This document shows, piece by piece, positions 11,938 to 50,356 of a DNA stretch of 64,000 nt (within the stretch, counting starts at the first letter, position 1; each line of letters opens with the position of its first letter). Location: contig NC_053406.1 of assembly GCF_016859285.1 (NCBI RefSeq), positions 11,420,026-11,484,025 of the forward strand. Reading direction: 5' to 3'. Position numbers and translations under genes: made by a program. Under the pieces are notes generated by a model. The model was given only the letters and a program-made list of their open reading frames with translations. It did no database searches and was not told where the DNA came from. The DNA is from Xiphias gladius. Its lineage: Eukaryota > Chordata > Actinopteri > Istiophoriformes > Xiphiidae.

Positions 11938-11938
<1 letters not shown>

Positions 11939-12299
11939 ACTCACCCACTCTCTCTTCCCTGGCCTCTCTTACATACACACTGTGCAGAGTAGCAGACACG
12001 CTCTGCGCCCTCCTCATTTAGAGTCTCATCATCCATAACCTCTCCTTGGAGCCGGGCTTCCAAGAAGGGAGAAAGGGAGGAGGGAGGAGGCTTCGGTCGC
12101 GGCAGACAGAGGAGAAAGAGGAGGAGGAAGAGGAGGGGTGGTGGTGCTGGTAGAGAAAATCCTCATCAGCCCTGCCATAAGATTAGCTGCTTCCCAGTGA
12201 TAACAGGCGGCATTACCGCGAGGGAGATGATGAGTCCGAAAAACAGCAGAATCATGCTGATGGAGTCTGAATGATCAAGGTTGGCTTCAGCACTGAAGG

Positions 12300-13030
12300 T
12301 CAGTCAAGTACTCAGATCCTTTACGTAAGGGAAAGTACCAATACAGCAGTGTAAAAATACTCAATTACAAGGAAAGGTCCTGCATTTAAAATTCCACGTT
12401 AAGTAAAATCAAAGAAGCACCATCAGCGACATTTGCTTCAGGTATTAAAAGTATTCATTTTCCAGACAATTGGCCTCCGTTACTGATATACTACAATAAA
12501 GTACACTATTAGTCCTGATGCCTCAGGCCTCCAAGGTGTCACAGGTTAAGTCCGACGGGTCGTGAGCTGATGATGAAAGAGAAAGCAAAGTTCTGACACA
12601 CAAATCTTTTTTTTTTTTTTCAGTTTTCAGATTTTGTTTATCTGATCTCTGATGTTTTTGTGAAGTATTGGATAATTTGAACAGTCATTAAGATGAAACC
12701 ATGTGAGAGGTTTCGAGGGGAAACCACATTTTGGTGCAACAACCCGTAGACGACTGAAGCCTGACGGGGGGCCCCAAGCAGACACTGAGTCATGATAAGG
12801 AATCACAAGCCAAAAAGGCTGGAAAGCACTGGCTCCACCTTAAGAAATGCATTTCATCAGCTCATATGTTGTAATGTCACATTTAAAAGAGGTACAATAC
12901 TTGGCTATGAACTTTGACGAGGTGAAAGCATCAAGTAGCATAAAATGGACATACTCAAGTAAAGGACAAGTACCAGAAACCTGTACTCAAGTACAGTACT
13001 TGAGTAAATGTACTGAGTCACATTCCATCG
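12300..13030. repeat. percomorph interspersed repeat (AGTACTCAGATCC-type)
   Basis: It begins with a block reading as agtactcagatcctttac and ends near 13030 with tactcaagtaaagg...gtacttgagtaaatgtactg. I know this family as very abundant in percomorph genomes, with AGTACT-rich ends. The central part (about 12490-12940) is diverged or replaced. It is noncoding. Confidence 0.6.
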
Positions 13031-15099
13031 CTTCTGAAGACTGTTCATAAAATGTGTCTAAAATGACTTTCAAACAGTCGCAAAAAGCAGAGCGTACACT
13101 GTAAAACATCATAGAGGAATTCAGTGGAATCAACTAATCTTTTCTCATCAACTTAATGTAAATCTACAACTTTCATTAATTTCAAGTCGACCTAACTTTA
13201 AAATTCCAGTTTTTATTTTCAGAGCACTTCCGATCAATCAGACTAAATATGAGCCGACCTGACTCGAGCTCTTTTGACTCAAAACGATGAGTCGAATGAA
13301 CCAACTCTGGAGAGTTCACTCAACTCGTCACCCTCAGTTTTCTGAAGAAACATCGCCAGCCTGTTAGAAGACGTCCCACTTAACACCCTGACCTCAGTGA
13401 ACTCGTTCTCTCTAGTTACGTGAATTTGGCCGAGTTGGTTTTTCGTTCCCTAAACTCATAAGACGACCTTGAACTAATGATTCAACCTCAGTTCAGTTAA
13501 GTCACATGTTTAAGGCAGCAGAGGAGCTTCCACTTTCATTCACCATGGCACTGTCATGTTCAAGTTGCAAGTGATCTGAGAATATAATTCTGGTGTGAAA
13601 ATCGAAGTAAGAAATGCATGTTTTTATTTTCGTGACTAGTCAAGTCTCCTTAATCACAAAAGCAGGAATTATCTTACTTTTTGAGAGCATGAATCAAAGG
13701 ATGACAAATGTTTGGGGTTTTCAATTGGAAAAGAGGAAAACAAGCCCAACAGGGCTACATACAACGACAATATTTGTACTAGACTCTTTTATACTGCAGT
13801 TTTCAAGAAATGTGTGTTTTCAAAAACATTTTTGGAGGATGGAGTTTGCCTTCAGTACACAAAATCCCTAATCTTATGTAATTCTCCTTTGTTCAAAATC
13901 CTGCAGTGGGTGGTCACAGTTTTCTTTTTTTTTTTTTTTAATTTTACTTAATAACCAATTACAGATCAGTGGTTTGTCAAGGACACTGAACATTACCATT
14001 TAACAGATGGATGCTTTTGAGCTGCATTATAGGAAGTGTAGGAAGGTCAGGATATTTGTCTCTCGCAGGTCCAACACTAAATTACTGGAATGAGCCTTTA
14101 ATTTGTATGACTGTGTGTAAATTCATAATCATATATCCTGACTTGTTTAGGCTGAGAATTAAAAAAAAAAAAAAAAGTGAATACTGAGAAATTCAACTGC
14201 TCTACTTACAAAACACAAACTACTTTAACTTTTTTTAATAAGACAGATGTTTAATAAAAGGTCTTGACCGTTTTCCTTGTTTTCTTCATCTCTATATTAC
14301 CAGTCTCAAGGGTTGGTGTGAGAGATTCACAACATCAGTTTATTTAGTTTAAGTGGCTCAGAGAGAGGGGTGTTGTCGTTACAGCGTGCTGGGTATGATC
14401 AATATAAAACCCTGTGGTTGATAATAAGAAATCGGCCCAACACTGGCCTCAACATTTCCATAATGAATCTTCCCATGGTGCAGTAGATCTGCCACCTTAC
14501 ACCGCTCCAGTCAGCTCCCTGAACACTGTTACTGCAGCAGACGGCAAACTCATGGAGCTTGGTGCTGGCTGCACCAAATGGAAATGTTTTCTGTTGTTTA
14601 AAATAAAAATTTAAAATAAAAATAAAAAAAGAAGAAAATCACTTGGCCTGTCTGAGAGAGAGAGAGAGAAAAGCCGTTTGGGTCGTCACAGAAAGTTTTC
14701 AGTATAGTTGATCAACTGTATTTCAGGGAAAACGGCTTGAAGCATGGTTTAGTACTGGTTATTTCAACACCCACACTCACATCTTATGTAATGTTAAATC
14801 CACTGCTAAGCTTTCTCTTGTTTGGGAACACGGTGGTGGGTAAAGATCCAGCTTAAGAGGCAGAAGTGTTGTTAAACCATGCTGAGATCTAAAGAGCAAC
14901 ATTCCAGGTGAGTCAAACCATTCACCTTTGTCACCATCTCCATGGCAACTCACTTAAACCTGTCCACAGCGGAGTCCCACGGAGGACCGGAGCGTGTCAA
15001 GATTGGTCCTGAAAAATTCGCTTTAACTGATTGGTAATAATCTTTAAGAGGAACCACTGAAAACAACCAACCTGCCATAAAAGGATCCATTAACAGCAA
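13031..15099. other. spacer between dner promoter and trip12 3' end
   Basis: No coding exon is recognised. The part at 13090-13510 shows many ACTC/GAGT-type words and may be an old repeat. Homopolymers occur near 13922-13940 (T) and 14160-14176 (A). An X-box half site (CATGGCAAC) is at 14941-14949. Confidence 0.45.
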
Positions 15100-15375
15100 G
15101 GTGGCCAAGCGATGGAGGGATGGATAAATAAAACTAACAATGAACAAAGATGAGTCAAACAGTTACTTTATTTATGTTCAGGTAAAAACATGAACCTGAT
15201 GCAGTAAATTATTGCAGATCTTAGAAACCAGCACATGAACGATTGGGCCAGGAGAGCATACAGTGGCGCCCTCCCCTGGCCACAGACTGCAGGTGCACAC
15301 CACGGTTTGTTCCAAGCCAGCAGTGCAAAGAAAAAAATAATAATCAACTACAGCAAGAAATAAAGACAATATAGA

Positions 15376-15412
<37 letters not shown>

Positions 15413-16450
15413 TAAAGCAGACATTCCCACCTCAAACAGGGTGTGAAACTGCATATAAACTTTATTCCATAAATGAACTTGAAATGCTATCTGGCCATGA
15501 AACGATAAAATGAGACCAGCCAAATTTTGTGCCCAGCTACATTATGTGTTGAGGGTTGCTCAGAGCTTGGTCTGCCAAGATAACCCTACACATCCGGTAG
15601 GGCCCAACAGAAAGACACTAAACTCTATCAAAATAAGAGCAAAACAAATTTACCTGATCAACACATTGGTTACAACTCTTCATTTGAGCTGAAGCTCTCT
15701 ATAATAAGGAGGCCAGAACACAATCTCAACTCGGGTAGGGGAGAGAAAAAAAAAACAAGATAATATGCGCTCATTACCCGCATTCAACCAACTGCAATTC
15801 TCGTTTCCACAACTTGAAGCAAAGACACACTGGGGGGGGGAAGCCGAACCAAAACGCAACACACAAACTGGGGCCAATATAATACAGAACAAAATGCCAA
15901 CGGACAAACTGAGGGGAAGAGACATGAGAACAAAGAGCTATTCTATCAAATGTGTAGAATGAGCAAAGTCTGCAAATTTGTCTGTACAAATGATCTTTGG
16001 AGCTAAAGTAAACCTAGCTTGCTCGATGGACCCCCCCGCCCCCCCGCCCTCCCCTTCATCCCCGACACCCAGTGACGTTGTCCACCACTCTGGAGAGGAG
16101 ACATCCCTTTTTTTAAATATCACATAGCAATGCAATTTAAAATGTCACCCAGATGTTTTCATCTTTTTTAACATTACTCAACTACTGATATAAGTTTTAC
16201 TCTCTTTTTTTTATATTTTAAGTTCTGTGAGTCATGGAACACCTTTCCATTTTTTGTATTTTTTATATTTTTTTTTGAGAGACAGGGGCAGCAAATATAT
16301 ATTTAAAGTCTTAATTTTTCTGCAAGCTGCTTTCTCTAACAAGAAGGCTGTACACGTAGCCTTAATGTATGTGATTACAAAAAAACTAAGAAGGAAGTCA
16401 TGATTTCATCAGTCGCTGTAGAAGGCATTTGAATGTGAGATGTGGGGAGA
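15100..16450 (-). other. trip12: trip12 3'UTR and candidate poly(A) signals
   Basis: No gene is seen on either strand in this 1.35-kb AT-rich stretch just downstream of the trip12 stop. On the minus strand AATAAA occurs at 15461-15466 and again at 15167-15172, which would give 3'UTRs of about 1.0 or 1.3 kb. A 32-nt A run (T on the transcript strand) lies at 15380-15411 between the two signals. A G/C homopolymer cluster lies at 16030-16055. Which signal is used cannot be told from sequence alone. Confidence 0.5.
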
Positions 16451-43236
<26,786 letters not shown>

Positions 43237-43285
43237 TGGCACCTCTCTCCTGAAGGGACATACCCTTTCTAGACACTACCATTCA

Positions 43286-44493
43286 CTGCAATCAAAGAGA
43301 GAAAGAAAACACATAAGAATACTGACAAAACTCAATTTTGACCTTTATATCTATGCTCTCCTACAACAACGGGTTGTGGTTTCAAACAGGTTGCTGTGTT
43401 GTACGTGACAGCGAATAGAACTGTTGCACCATCAATCTCATGATCACTCATCTAGCCCATTTGAGATGTTTAGGCGAACAAATGTCTCATCAATTCTCTT
43501 AAGATTGTACATCTCAAGATACAAACTCCCACCAGAACACAATTTACCCATCCTATTACTGACACTACCATTTGTGTAGGGGCAGAGACCTGGTGCCAAA
43601 AAGACCACATGCCAAGAACCAGGCAACTCACAGTTGATACTATGAAAAGATTGGGCTAAGACTTCAAATGATTTTATAAACTTAGTGTACAGTAATTTAT
43701 ATGATCAAAACGATTCTACAGAAAAAAAAACTAGTAAGATCCACACAGTTCAGTTTATGTTCTCAGCACGTTTCCGCACACTTTCCCCAGTCTGCAAGCA
43801 GTCTCCCAATAATGGTCACAACAGAATTTTTACTTATGTGAACCACCTACAGTAAACCACTAAATGACCTTTAAACATTAACCCAACTCTTACAGTCTGT
43901 ATCAAATTATAACATCATGGCTTTAAGAGACAGTACTTCAAACAGTTTTGTTACCATGTATTATGAGCACAGATTGGCCTATAATGTTAAGCTATAACCA
44001 ACTATCCTCCTAACCCTAAGTACACTTGCTTTGTTTTTTTTTCATACATTTGTACTTTTTCTTTTAAACCCTTGGCATTCATTCATCCAATAATCACAAT
44101 CATCATGATCATCTTCATCATCAGAACATCACTTTACAATAGGAACACAAAAACCTGAGATTCCATTGAGTAATGATGATCAAGGTCACAGAAAAAACTA
44201 AATAAACCTACCATGGGGCAGACTACAAGTCAAACCAACCACACAAACAGAGAATTATCTTTCAAAAGCCTCAAACTCTTATTAAAGAATATTAACAGTA
44301 GTTGATATTCTTTAAAATGGCCTTAACATTCCATAACACATGGATACCTGGCCAACAGAGCTTGTTATTGTAGTTATCATTTTAGACAGGATGTAAAAGA
44401 AAATGTGTTTTACATATGAAGACGTATAATTTATAGTACTTCTCATGAATCAGTGACATGAGGGTACTAATAACAGGAGTGACTGATATGTTT

Positions 44494-44530
<37 letters not shown>

Positions 44531-46702
44531 TGGATGATTTTATCAATTGATACAAAGAGACGACTGAATCACAACCTAGATACTTTTTGCCATCTTGAAA
44601 AGGAAAATTATTAATTAACCCATTTAGTTTGGGTTTAAATAATGATATCACTCATCATAAAAATACGCCACACTTGGCAAGCTCACAGGGCCATTTTAGG
44701 CCTGCACTGACAGTGCACCCTAGTCTTTGTTTATTCGTCCATTCTGACAACTGGTGCACCACACTCGCGCATAATGTTATTAGTTAAACACATCAAGTGA
44801 TCGGCAGCTTGAAACGCTCGCGGGTCCAAAGTTTCTTCTACTGCACCACTAAACAAGCACGATAGTGTCCAATTTTTATACCCATGATTTACAGAGGCCT
44901 GTATTTCTGACGTAGTTGTCTACCACCACCGACTAACGTTAGCATGTTTAGCCACTCTTATCCTAGCTATTCCCATACATTTTGACAGCAGTTCAGTCCC
45001 ATCCGTGTCTATCCAAAAAACTACTACATCCCAAAAGCGAAGTTTGTAACCGCTGGGTACTGAATATAATGACAAGAAAACGCTACAAGGCTAGTAATTA
45101 CATACCAGAGACTCGTTGGTTAAAGTTACGCTGGCTAACGTAGCAGTGGCTCCATGGAAATGCGTAGTTGGCGTACCGGTGTGTCAACCTATTTAGCTCC
45201 CTAACTACAAGCACTGCCAAAATCGAGCAGCTACCTTGTTTGTACCTTGTTTGTGGTATGAAACGGCCAGTTTTTTACTGAATGGCCAAGACGGATCCCT
45301 TAGGTGGCAAATGACGATTACGTTCATCTGAGATTAGCTACACATCGAAAATGGCAGCAGCGGCTGGACCGTCTTTCGAAAGCCGTTTAATGTAATATAG
45401 CTAGCAGGCTACCAGTAAACCAACGCAAGCTAACTTGGTATTCTCACTGCCATGACACACTGCTCTGTCTGGCGGACGATCAAGTTTAAAGAAAAATTAT
45501 ACATGTCTCGCACGCAATTTAGCTCACCTTCTGTAGTTTGATGGAATTATCGAATCAAAAATACACAACTGTCAAGTCGACAGGTAACCAGGCAGATCCA
45601 GTATCACTCTCTTAGGAACTGTCAACGTGACTATAGTGTACACAAGTAGAGCTAACTAATGTTAGCTGGCTATGAGGATCACTAATGTTTTCTAAGCTGA
45701 CTTGAGGCCAATGTCTGCCTCTCACTACATCACTGGCTAGCGTCTAGGCTAACGCTAACCAGGCAGAAACAAGTTGACTACTAACAAGCAACATGTCAAC
45801 AAAGCACATACTCCCTATTTAGACTCTGTGTGAAAGGAGAAAATAACGTTGAGCATCTCATTTTGCTCCCGTTAAAACCAGAATGACAAGTATCGAAGCT
45901 AATTATTAGCAAGCTAACGCTAGCTTAGCTAAGTAAGATAGCAAATGTTTCTTCAATGACTGTTCACTCGCCAATAATAAGTGGACAAAAATAAACAGTT
46001 GCTTGTTAGCTATATACGCTATTGTTACTGGTTGGTATTAGATAATCTAGCTGTCCAGGTGACAATAAATCCCTGACCTTATGAATACCGAATTAGCTAC
46101 TGCAGGGCAGTTACGTAGCTGACGTTTAGCGTTGTCAAATCAAACAAGAGCGTTATGGCTATTGCCAGCTAACATTGGCATGCAAGCTAATTAATATTAG
46201 CAAGCCTGTCTAACGCTTTGCCATCTCCAATTAATGGTAATGGGATTTCTTTTACAAACAACAGCTTCGTTACAACTCACGAATTCATTCTTTTGGGAAC
46301 AATTTTGTATAATTTTGTTAAAATTTATAAGTTGTCTACCTAGCCCCTAGCGCGTTAACGCTAGCTAGCAAAAAGAAATGGCCTCTGATACCTTTTAGAC
46401 ACAAAAAAACAGGAAAGCAGGAACGGGATTCGAGATATTTTCGCAACACTGAATCATATTTCCTCCGATGTATTTCGACACTGAATAACCTCGAAGGTCC
46501 GAGAGACCGTTGGCTGACATGTCACTGAAAATTTCTACCTTTTGTATAATGTTGTTACCTATTTGTTCCAGTGTTGTAGTTGTAACAGACAGTGCACCAG
46601 CTCCTCTTTTCTCTCTCTACCCCTGCTACTTTCACATCAGCTGAGGGGCCTACAACTGCAGTATACATCCGCGTGATTCATCCGCTCAGGGGACTACTTA
46701 CT
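43286..46702 (-). other. trip12: trip12 5'UTR intron and probable noncoding first-exon donor
   Basis: A strong gtaagt donor on the minus strand begins at 46701, following CAGAA, and the first coding exon has a good acceptor ending at 43286. I infer a noncoding exon 1 ending at 46702 and a 3.4-kb first intron. The interval holds no credible coding exon. It is AT-rich, with many scattered GCTAAC/GTTAGC words and a (CA)n tract at 44495-44527. Other unseen alternative first exons are possible. Confidence 0.45.
44495..44527. repeat. (CA)n microsatellite in trip12 5' intron
   Basis: About 33 bp of pure CA in the predicted first intron of trip12. Confidence 0.95.
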
Positions 46703-46894
46703 TCTGATTTTTAGCTTTCGGCATCTGCCTGTTTTGAGCCAACGCCACAACACTGGATGTAGTGCTCTGTAAATATGTAGCTATAACGTCGTAAAAAGAT
46801 GGAGATAATTCTTAAAAGGCTATCACTGCAACACTGAAGCCATTGGGAACATTAGCTTGTCACAAATATAAAATATCAATCCGCTTGGTCGTGA

Positions 46895-46911
46895 CCCCCC
46901 CCCCCCCCCCC
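46895..46911. repeat. C17 homopolymer in the trip12/fbxo36 promoter
   Basis: A run of 17 C in the divergent promoter, G17 on the trip12 strand. It could also be a site of length error in assembly. Confidence 0.9.
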
Positions 46912-47049
46912 ACATGCACTAAACAATAATCTCTATAAATTAATTCGATGTCCTGCATTACCCTATGTAATCACCTCACATTAATGTAACATAACATCTA
47001 TCAAGCAGTTTCCTCTGCTGTTGAGTAAATACTGTTCAGTTGCTTTTCA

Positions 47050-47063
47050 GTTGTCATGGTTAC
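47050..47063 (+). promoter_or_regulatory. RFX X-box-like site upstream of fbxo36
   Basis: The 14-mer GTTGTCATGGTTAC fits the RFX-family X-box (GTTGCCATGGTAAC type) with two mismatches and keeps the inverted half-site layout. It lies immediately upstream of the fbxo36 start codon. X-boxes mark many ciliary genes. Function here is inferred. Confidence 0.45.
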
Positions 47064-47078
47064 AAGTCAGCGTCCAAA

Positions 47079-48401
47079 ATGGCGTCCTTGCTCGGGGAGC
47101 AACTATTTCAAATTAGTGGTCAAGGTCCACCACCTCCAAAAGATTTTTTCCAACTTGTTATTGCCAAAAATGAGGTCGAGTATCTGTATGAATTTCTATT
47201 TGTAAAACGGGGTCTCAACGAATAACTTCGTTAAAAGCTAAGTGTTTATAAAAACCGTGCATATGTAACACAGTCTAGTTCAGTTTCCACCTACAACGTT
47301 AACTTGTTAGCTAGCAATCTTTAAATAATACCTTACTGGGCTACTATTTCATAGTTTGTACGATACTTTCTGGCAAATTGAACAAAGACTTCCGTATCAT
47401 CCACTAAAAGTCTTATATTTCAACTTGAATTGAGTGATTTGTGGGCAAAATGTTAACAGTATATAACTTGGAAAATCAATAGCCATTCAGCCATTGTGGA
47501 TTAAAATCATTTACAGATAATATTTTATTGCAAATATTATAATTATAAATAAATAGTATTTTGGATTCACATGACTGTTACTGCGTTTATATTTAAATTT
47601 AATTTCTTCAGTCTGCCCTCTATGTTTATTTTTTCAATTTCTTTGTAACTTTAGGTAATATGGAGATCATGGAAGATTTCTTTGCGGTTTGATAGCCGGG
47701 GCACTCCACCCAAAGAGCTGAGGACATCCCATCAGGATTTCCTACATCAGAAAATGCTACAACGTAAGGTTTCTTCATCAATGCCCATTATGTCCATGAT
47801 ACTGGAGACCTTTTTCAAATCCTATGAAAGCTTTCAAGTATCTGATATCCAGAATGTGCTTTGCCACTTCTCAACTGTAGAACAACTTGGTGCTGTTTTT
47901 GGGCAGAGGATCCTGGAATACACAATATCGCTTTGTCAAGGAAAGTTTGATTACCTGGAGCGATTACCTGATGAAATTATGCTCCAAATCATGTCCTACC
48001 TACAGCTGAAAGAGACAACACTTCTGGCACAGGTTTCACATAGGTTCAGAAAGGTGAGAGCCTCTTAAATGATAAGTTCATAACAGTCCAGAAGTATCTT
48101 TATCAGATGAAACAAATATGGTGTGTTAGTGTCTGTTTTGCTCTGTCCAGCGTGTATGTTCATATTCGTGTGTGTTCATGTGTATGTGTACACAAATAAC
48201 CATATCTGGCAATCTGCACTGTTTTGTTGTGCTCTGATTATACTGTACCAGCTCTGCAATTCAGAGAGGTTTTGGGAGCACAGTGTGAGGAATCGCTGTG
48301 CTGGATTTACCAGTGACATGGAGGGCGTAGCCAATGCCATGGGCTGGAGGAAGACATTTTTTACCTTGTTCCACACCAGTAGCAGTAAGTGGCAGCAGTG
48401 A
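47079..48401 (+). CDS. fbxo36: FBXO36, F-box only protein 36 (four coding exons)
   Basis: F-box proteins are the substrate receptors of SCF (SKP1-CUL1-F-box) ubiquitin ligases; the substrate of FBXO36 is not established. Exons: 47079-47174, 47655-47763, 47881-48053, 48252-48401, giving 528 nt, 175 aa plus TGA. The start encodes MASLLGEQLFQISGQGPPPP, close to the human MASWLPETLF...GQGPPPSKD. The segments WKISLR and GKFDYLERLPDEIMLQI also match human, and the F-box spans about residues 93-138. The protein is about 13 residues shorter than human (188), lacking the basic C-terminal tail. Intron 2 (47764-47880) is 117 bp, open and a multiple of three, so a naive reading frame runs through it. Homology supports removing it. 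The exon 1 donor (gtcgag) is weak. A poly(A) signal AATAAA occurs at 48763-48768. Confidence 0.93.
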
Positions 48402-48931
48402 AGCAACTGAAGTTATATTACTGTTCTGAAAAAACTGCAATACAAATCCTATCACAGTGGATGAATAGCCAGAATTAATTTTGCACCTTGTGAAACAAGA
48501 GGCAGTGTCTTCAGTGAGGTTTAGTAAGTGTTCTTAAGTTTCAAATTTAGGGTTGATATGTGTTATCTACAAAAAAATATACATTCTGTTGGATTAAAAA
48601 TGCGTAATATTCTTCAAAACAAATCAGTATATTTATGTGGTTAATTTCTTGTTGTTCTTTGGATAACAACAATTACCACTAGTATTCAGTGGATAGATGC
48701 AGTTACCTACAAGTTATTTTTGTTGGAAAGAGTCTACATTGTGTAATATTACTGGTAAATTAAATAAACATACAATATAATACAGCATTTAGTGTCCCAT
48801 CATGTTTCCTGAATGATAAACTGGTGAAATATGAAATACTTCAGCAGCTAGAACCCTGCTGTCATCATATCAAGGCCAATGGTCAATTTCACTAAATACT
48901 TCCTGTTTACATTTGCTAATGAACGGTTCTA

Positions 48932-49041
48932 TCGCCCTCTGCTGAAGGCCAGTGGCACTCAGTGCTGTCTCTGCATACAGATAACCCAGGTTTGTGTATG
49001 GTCCCTGTGCTGTGTTCACTTGTGCAGCCAGCAGAGGGAGC
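48932..49041. promoter_or_regulatory. pair of CTCF-like motifs downstream of fbxo36
   Basis: TCGCCCTCTGCTGA at 48932-48945 matches the reverse-strand CTCF core with about one mismatch, and CCAGCAGAGGGAGC at 49028-49041 matches the forward core with about one mismatch. The two point away from each other 83 bp apart. Binding is inferred. Confidence 0.35.
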
Positions 49042-49894
49042 AACATGGCAATGAAAACTAGAGTCAGATGATGGGAGGAGGATCAAGCAAATAAACCCTT
49101 GGGTAACGTGTGCAAAACAAGTGCTGTAACTCTGGTTGCCACATCCAGGCCTAAAACCTACAACACACTTATTCTAGATTGAAACCTTGTACAAATAGGT
49201 CTGTAAGGGCATCTGTCACACTGCTCCTACCACACCAGAAACCTTTACAAGAACGCTACAGTAACGTAAGACAAAGGTATGCACTGTTTTTTCAGTTTCT
49301 AACAGGTACATAAGTGGACTAGAGTCAACATATGGTACAATAAATGTCACTAAAAACTGCTACATACCAAATTAATGTTTTGTGTTTTATTGTCACAGAG
49401 GACTGACAAAACAGAAACAAAACAAAAGGTATTCCATTGTCCTGTGTTCAGGGACGAGAATAAAGTGTTGTTTTACAGCACATTAAAATGCAGGTCATTT
49501 TCCACAAACGACAAAGCTTCCTTTAACATTAAATATTCTTCTGATGATAGCTTGTGCTGATATGACATGACCGTATACAACCCTGACTGGTAGGTACTAT
49601 GGCCTATTATTAGCCTCTTGAACACTGGATACTGCCTTCTCAGCTGAGTCTGGTCTAGGAGAAAAAATATTCATTACGTAACAATAAAGGATCTGTCTCC
49701 CAGACCTACTTCCTGAATACCACAGCAGCAACTAGGCCCCAAACTGAGGCAGAGCGGAAGCCTCATCCATTTGTTTGCTGGAGCAGTGCAGAGCAGTGCC
49801 GGTTGTTTTCTGCTTATCCCTTGCCTCCACACATTCACCACGCGACCCCTCCTTCTCAGCTCCTCTTTGTGGGTCAGTGATGCAGCGGGAGTGA

Positions 49895-50356
49895 CGCAGC
49901 AGTGGCAGCAGCCTACAGAAGGCAAATATACACAGCAGGAACAGGGAACCTCTGCTAGAACAGACAACAGTGAAGAAGGAAGATGGTGAAGGCCTGATCT
50001 TGGCCGAAGGGAGACCGGGAGCCGGGTGGTCACTGTGCTTTCCTTCTCCTAAGCAAACACCAGAGAGACTTCCACAGCAGCAGAGACAGGCCCAGCAAGA
50101 CCTTCTGCACAGAAACATTTTTGGTAGGCAAGTATGAGTGCTTGTTTCGGCAGCAACAGAAGTGCTACCAGGGATGAGTGTCTTTGTATGCTAAGAGTGT
50201 GAATGCTTTGAGAATGAGGATGAGGCCTACTCAGCCTTGTACTGCGGTCTGTGCCTCCCTGCTGATCAGCGTCCCTACAGGCCGCAGCTGAGCTTACTGA
50301 GCATCAGAGGGAAAGAGGCCTGTATACTTTGTCCTGTGGTTTTGGACAAATCCTAG
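49895..50356 (+). other. candidate unrecognised two-exon coding frame
   Basis: An 80-codon open frame at 49895-50134 can be joined to a 54-codon open frame at 50195-50356 by a 72-bp GT-AG intron (50124-50195) that keeps phase. The second part is cysteine-rich and acidic at its start (ECECFENEDEAYS) with CGLC and CILC pairs and ends in a TAG. I recognise no family, there is no clear start codon, and the intron has a poor pyrimidine tract. It may be a decayed gene, a lineage-specific gene or chance. Confidence 0.2.

Larger units (their letters stand above)
11485..12290 (-). promoter_or_regulatory. dner: dner 5' leader and promoter region, microsatellite-rich
   Basis: Sequence immediately upstream of the dner start codon. 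On the plus strand it holds (GT)n at 11615-11639 followed directly by (AG)27 at 11641-11694, and a (CA)(CG)(CA) composite at 11873-11937, with purine-rich G/A sequence around 12060-12140. No TATA box is in a clear position. The start site is not identifiable from sequence alone. Confidence 0.4.
46703..47078. promoter_or_regulatory. divergent promoter between trip12 and fbxo36
   Basis: The predicted trip12 exon 1 and the fbxo36 ATG are only about 350 bp apart and point away from each other. The interval lacks a TATA box in a sensible place for either gene. It contains a C17 run at 46895-46911 and an X-box-like palindrome at 47050-47063, 15 bp before the fbxo36 ATG. TRIP12 and FBXO36 are also head to head in human, so a conserved bidirectional promoter is likely. 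Transcription start sites are inferred. Confidence 0.6.

Noticed and set aside
13090..13510. Cluster of ACTC/GAGT words that looked like a binding-site array
   Set aside because: Irregular spacing and resemblance to decayed percomorph repeats. I could not define a unit.
14933..14949. X-box candidate near 14941
   Set aside because: Only one half-site (CATGGCAAC) fits; the other half is mismatched, and there is no promoter nearby.
47040..47225. Longer fbxo36 first frame starting at 47040 and running to 47225
   Set aside because: The upstream start is not ATG, and the part after 47174 has no homology. The human-like start is the ATG at 47079 and the frame leaves at the 47174 donor.
49674..50118. 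Two overlapping minus-strand open frames of 119-128 codons
   Set aside because: Cys/Leu-rich low-complexity translations with no family match. They overlap the plus-strand candidate frame, which has the better splice logic.
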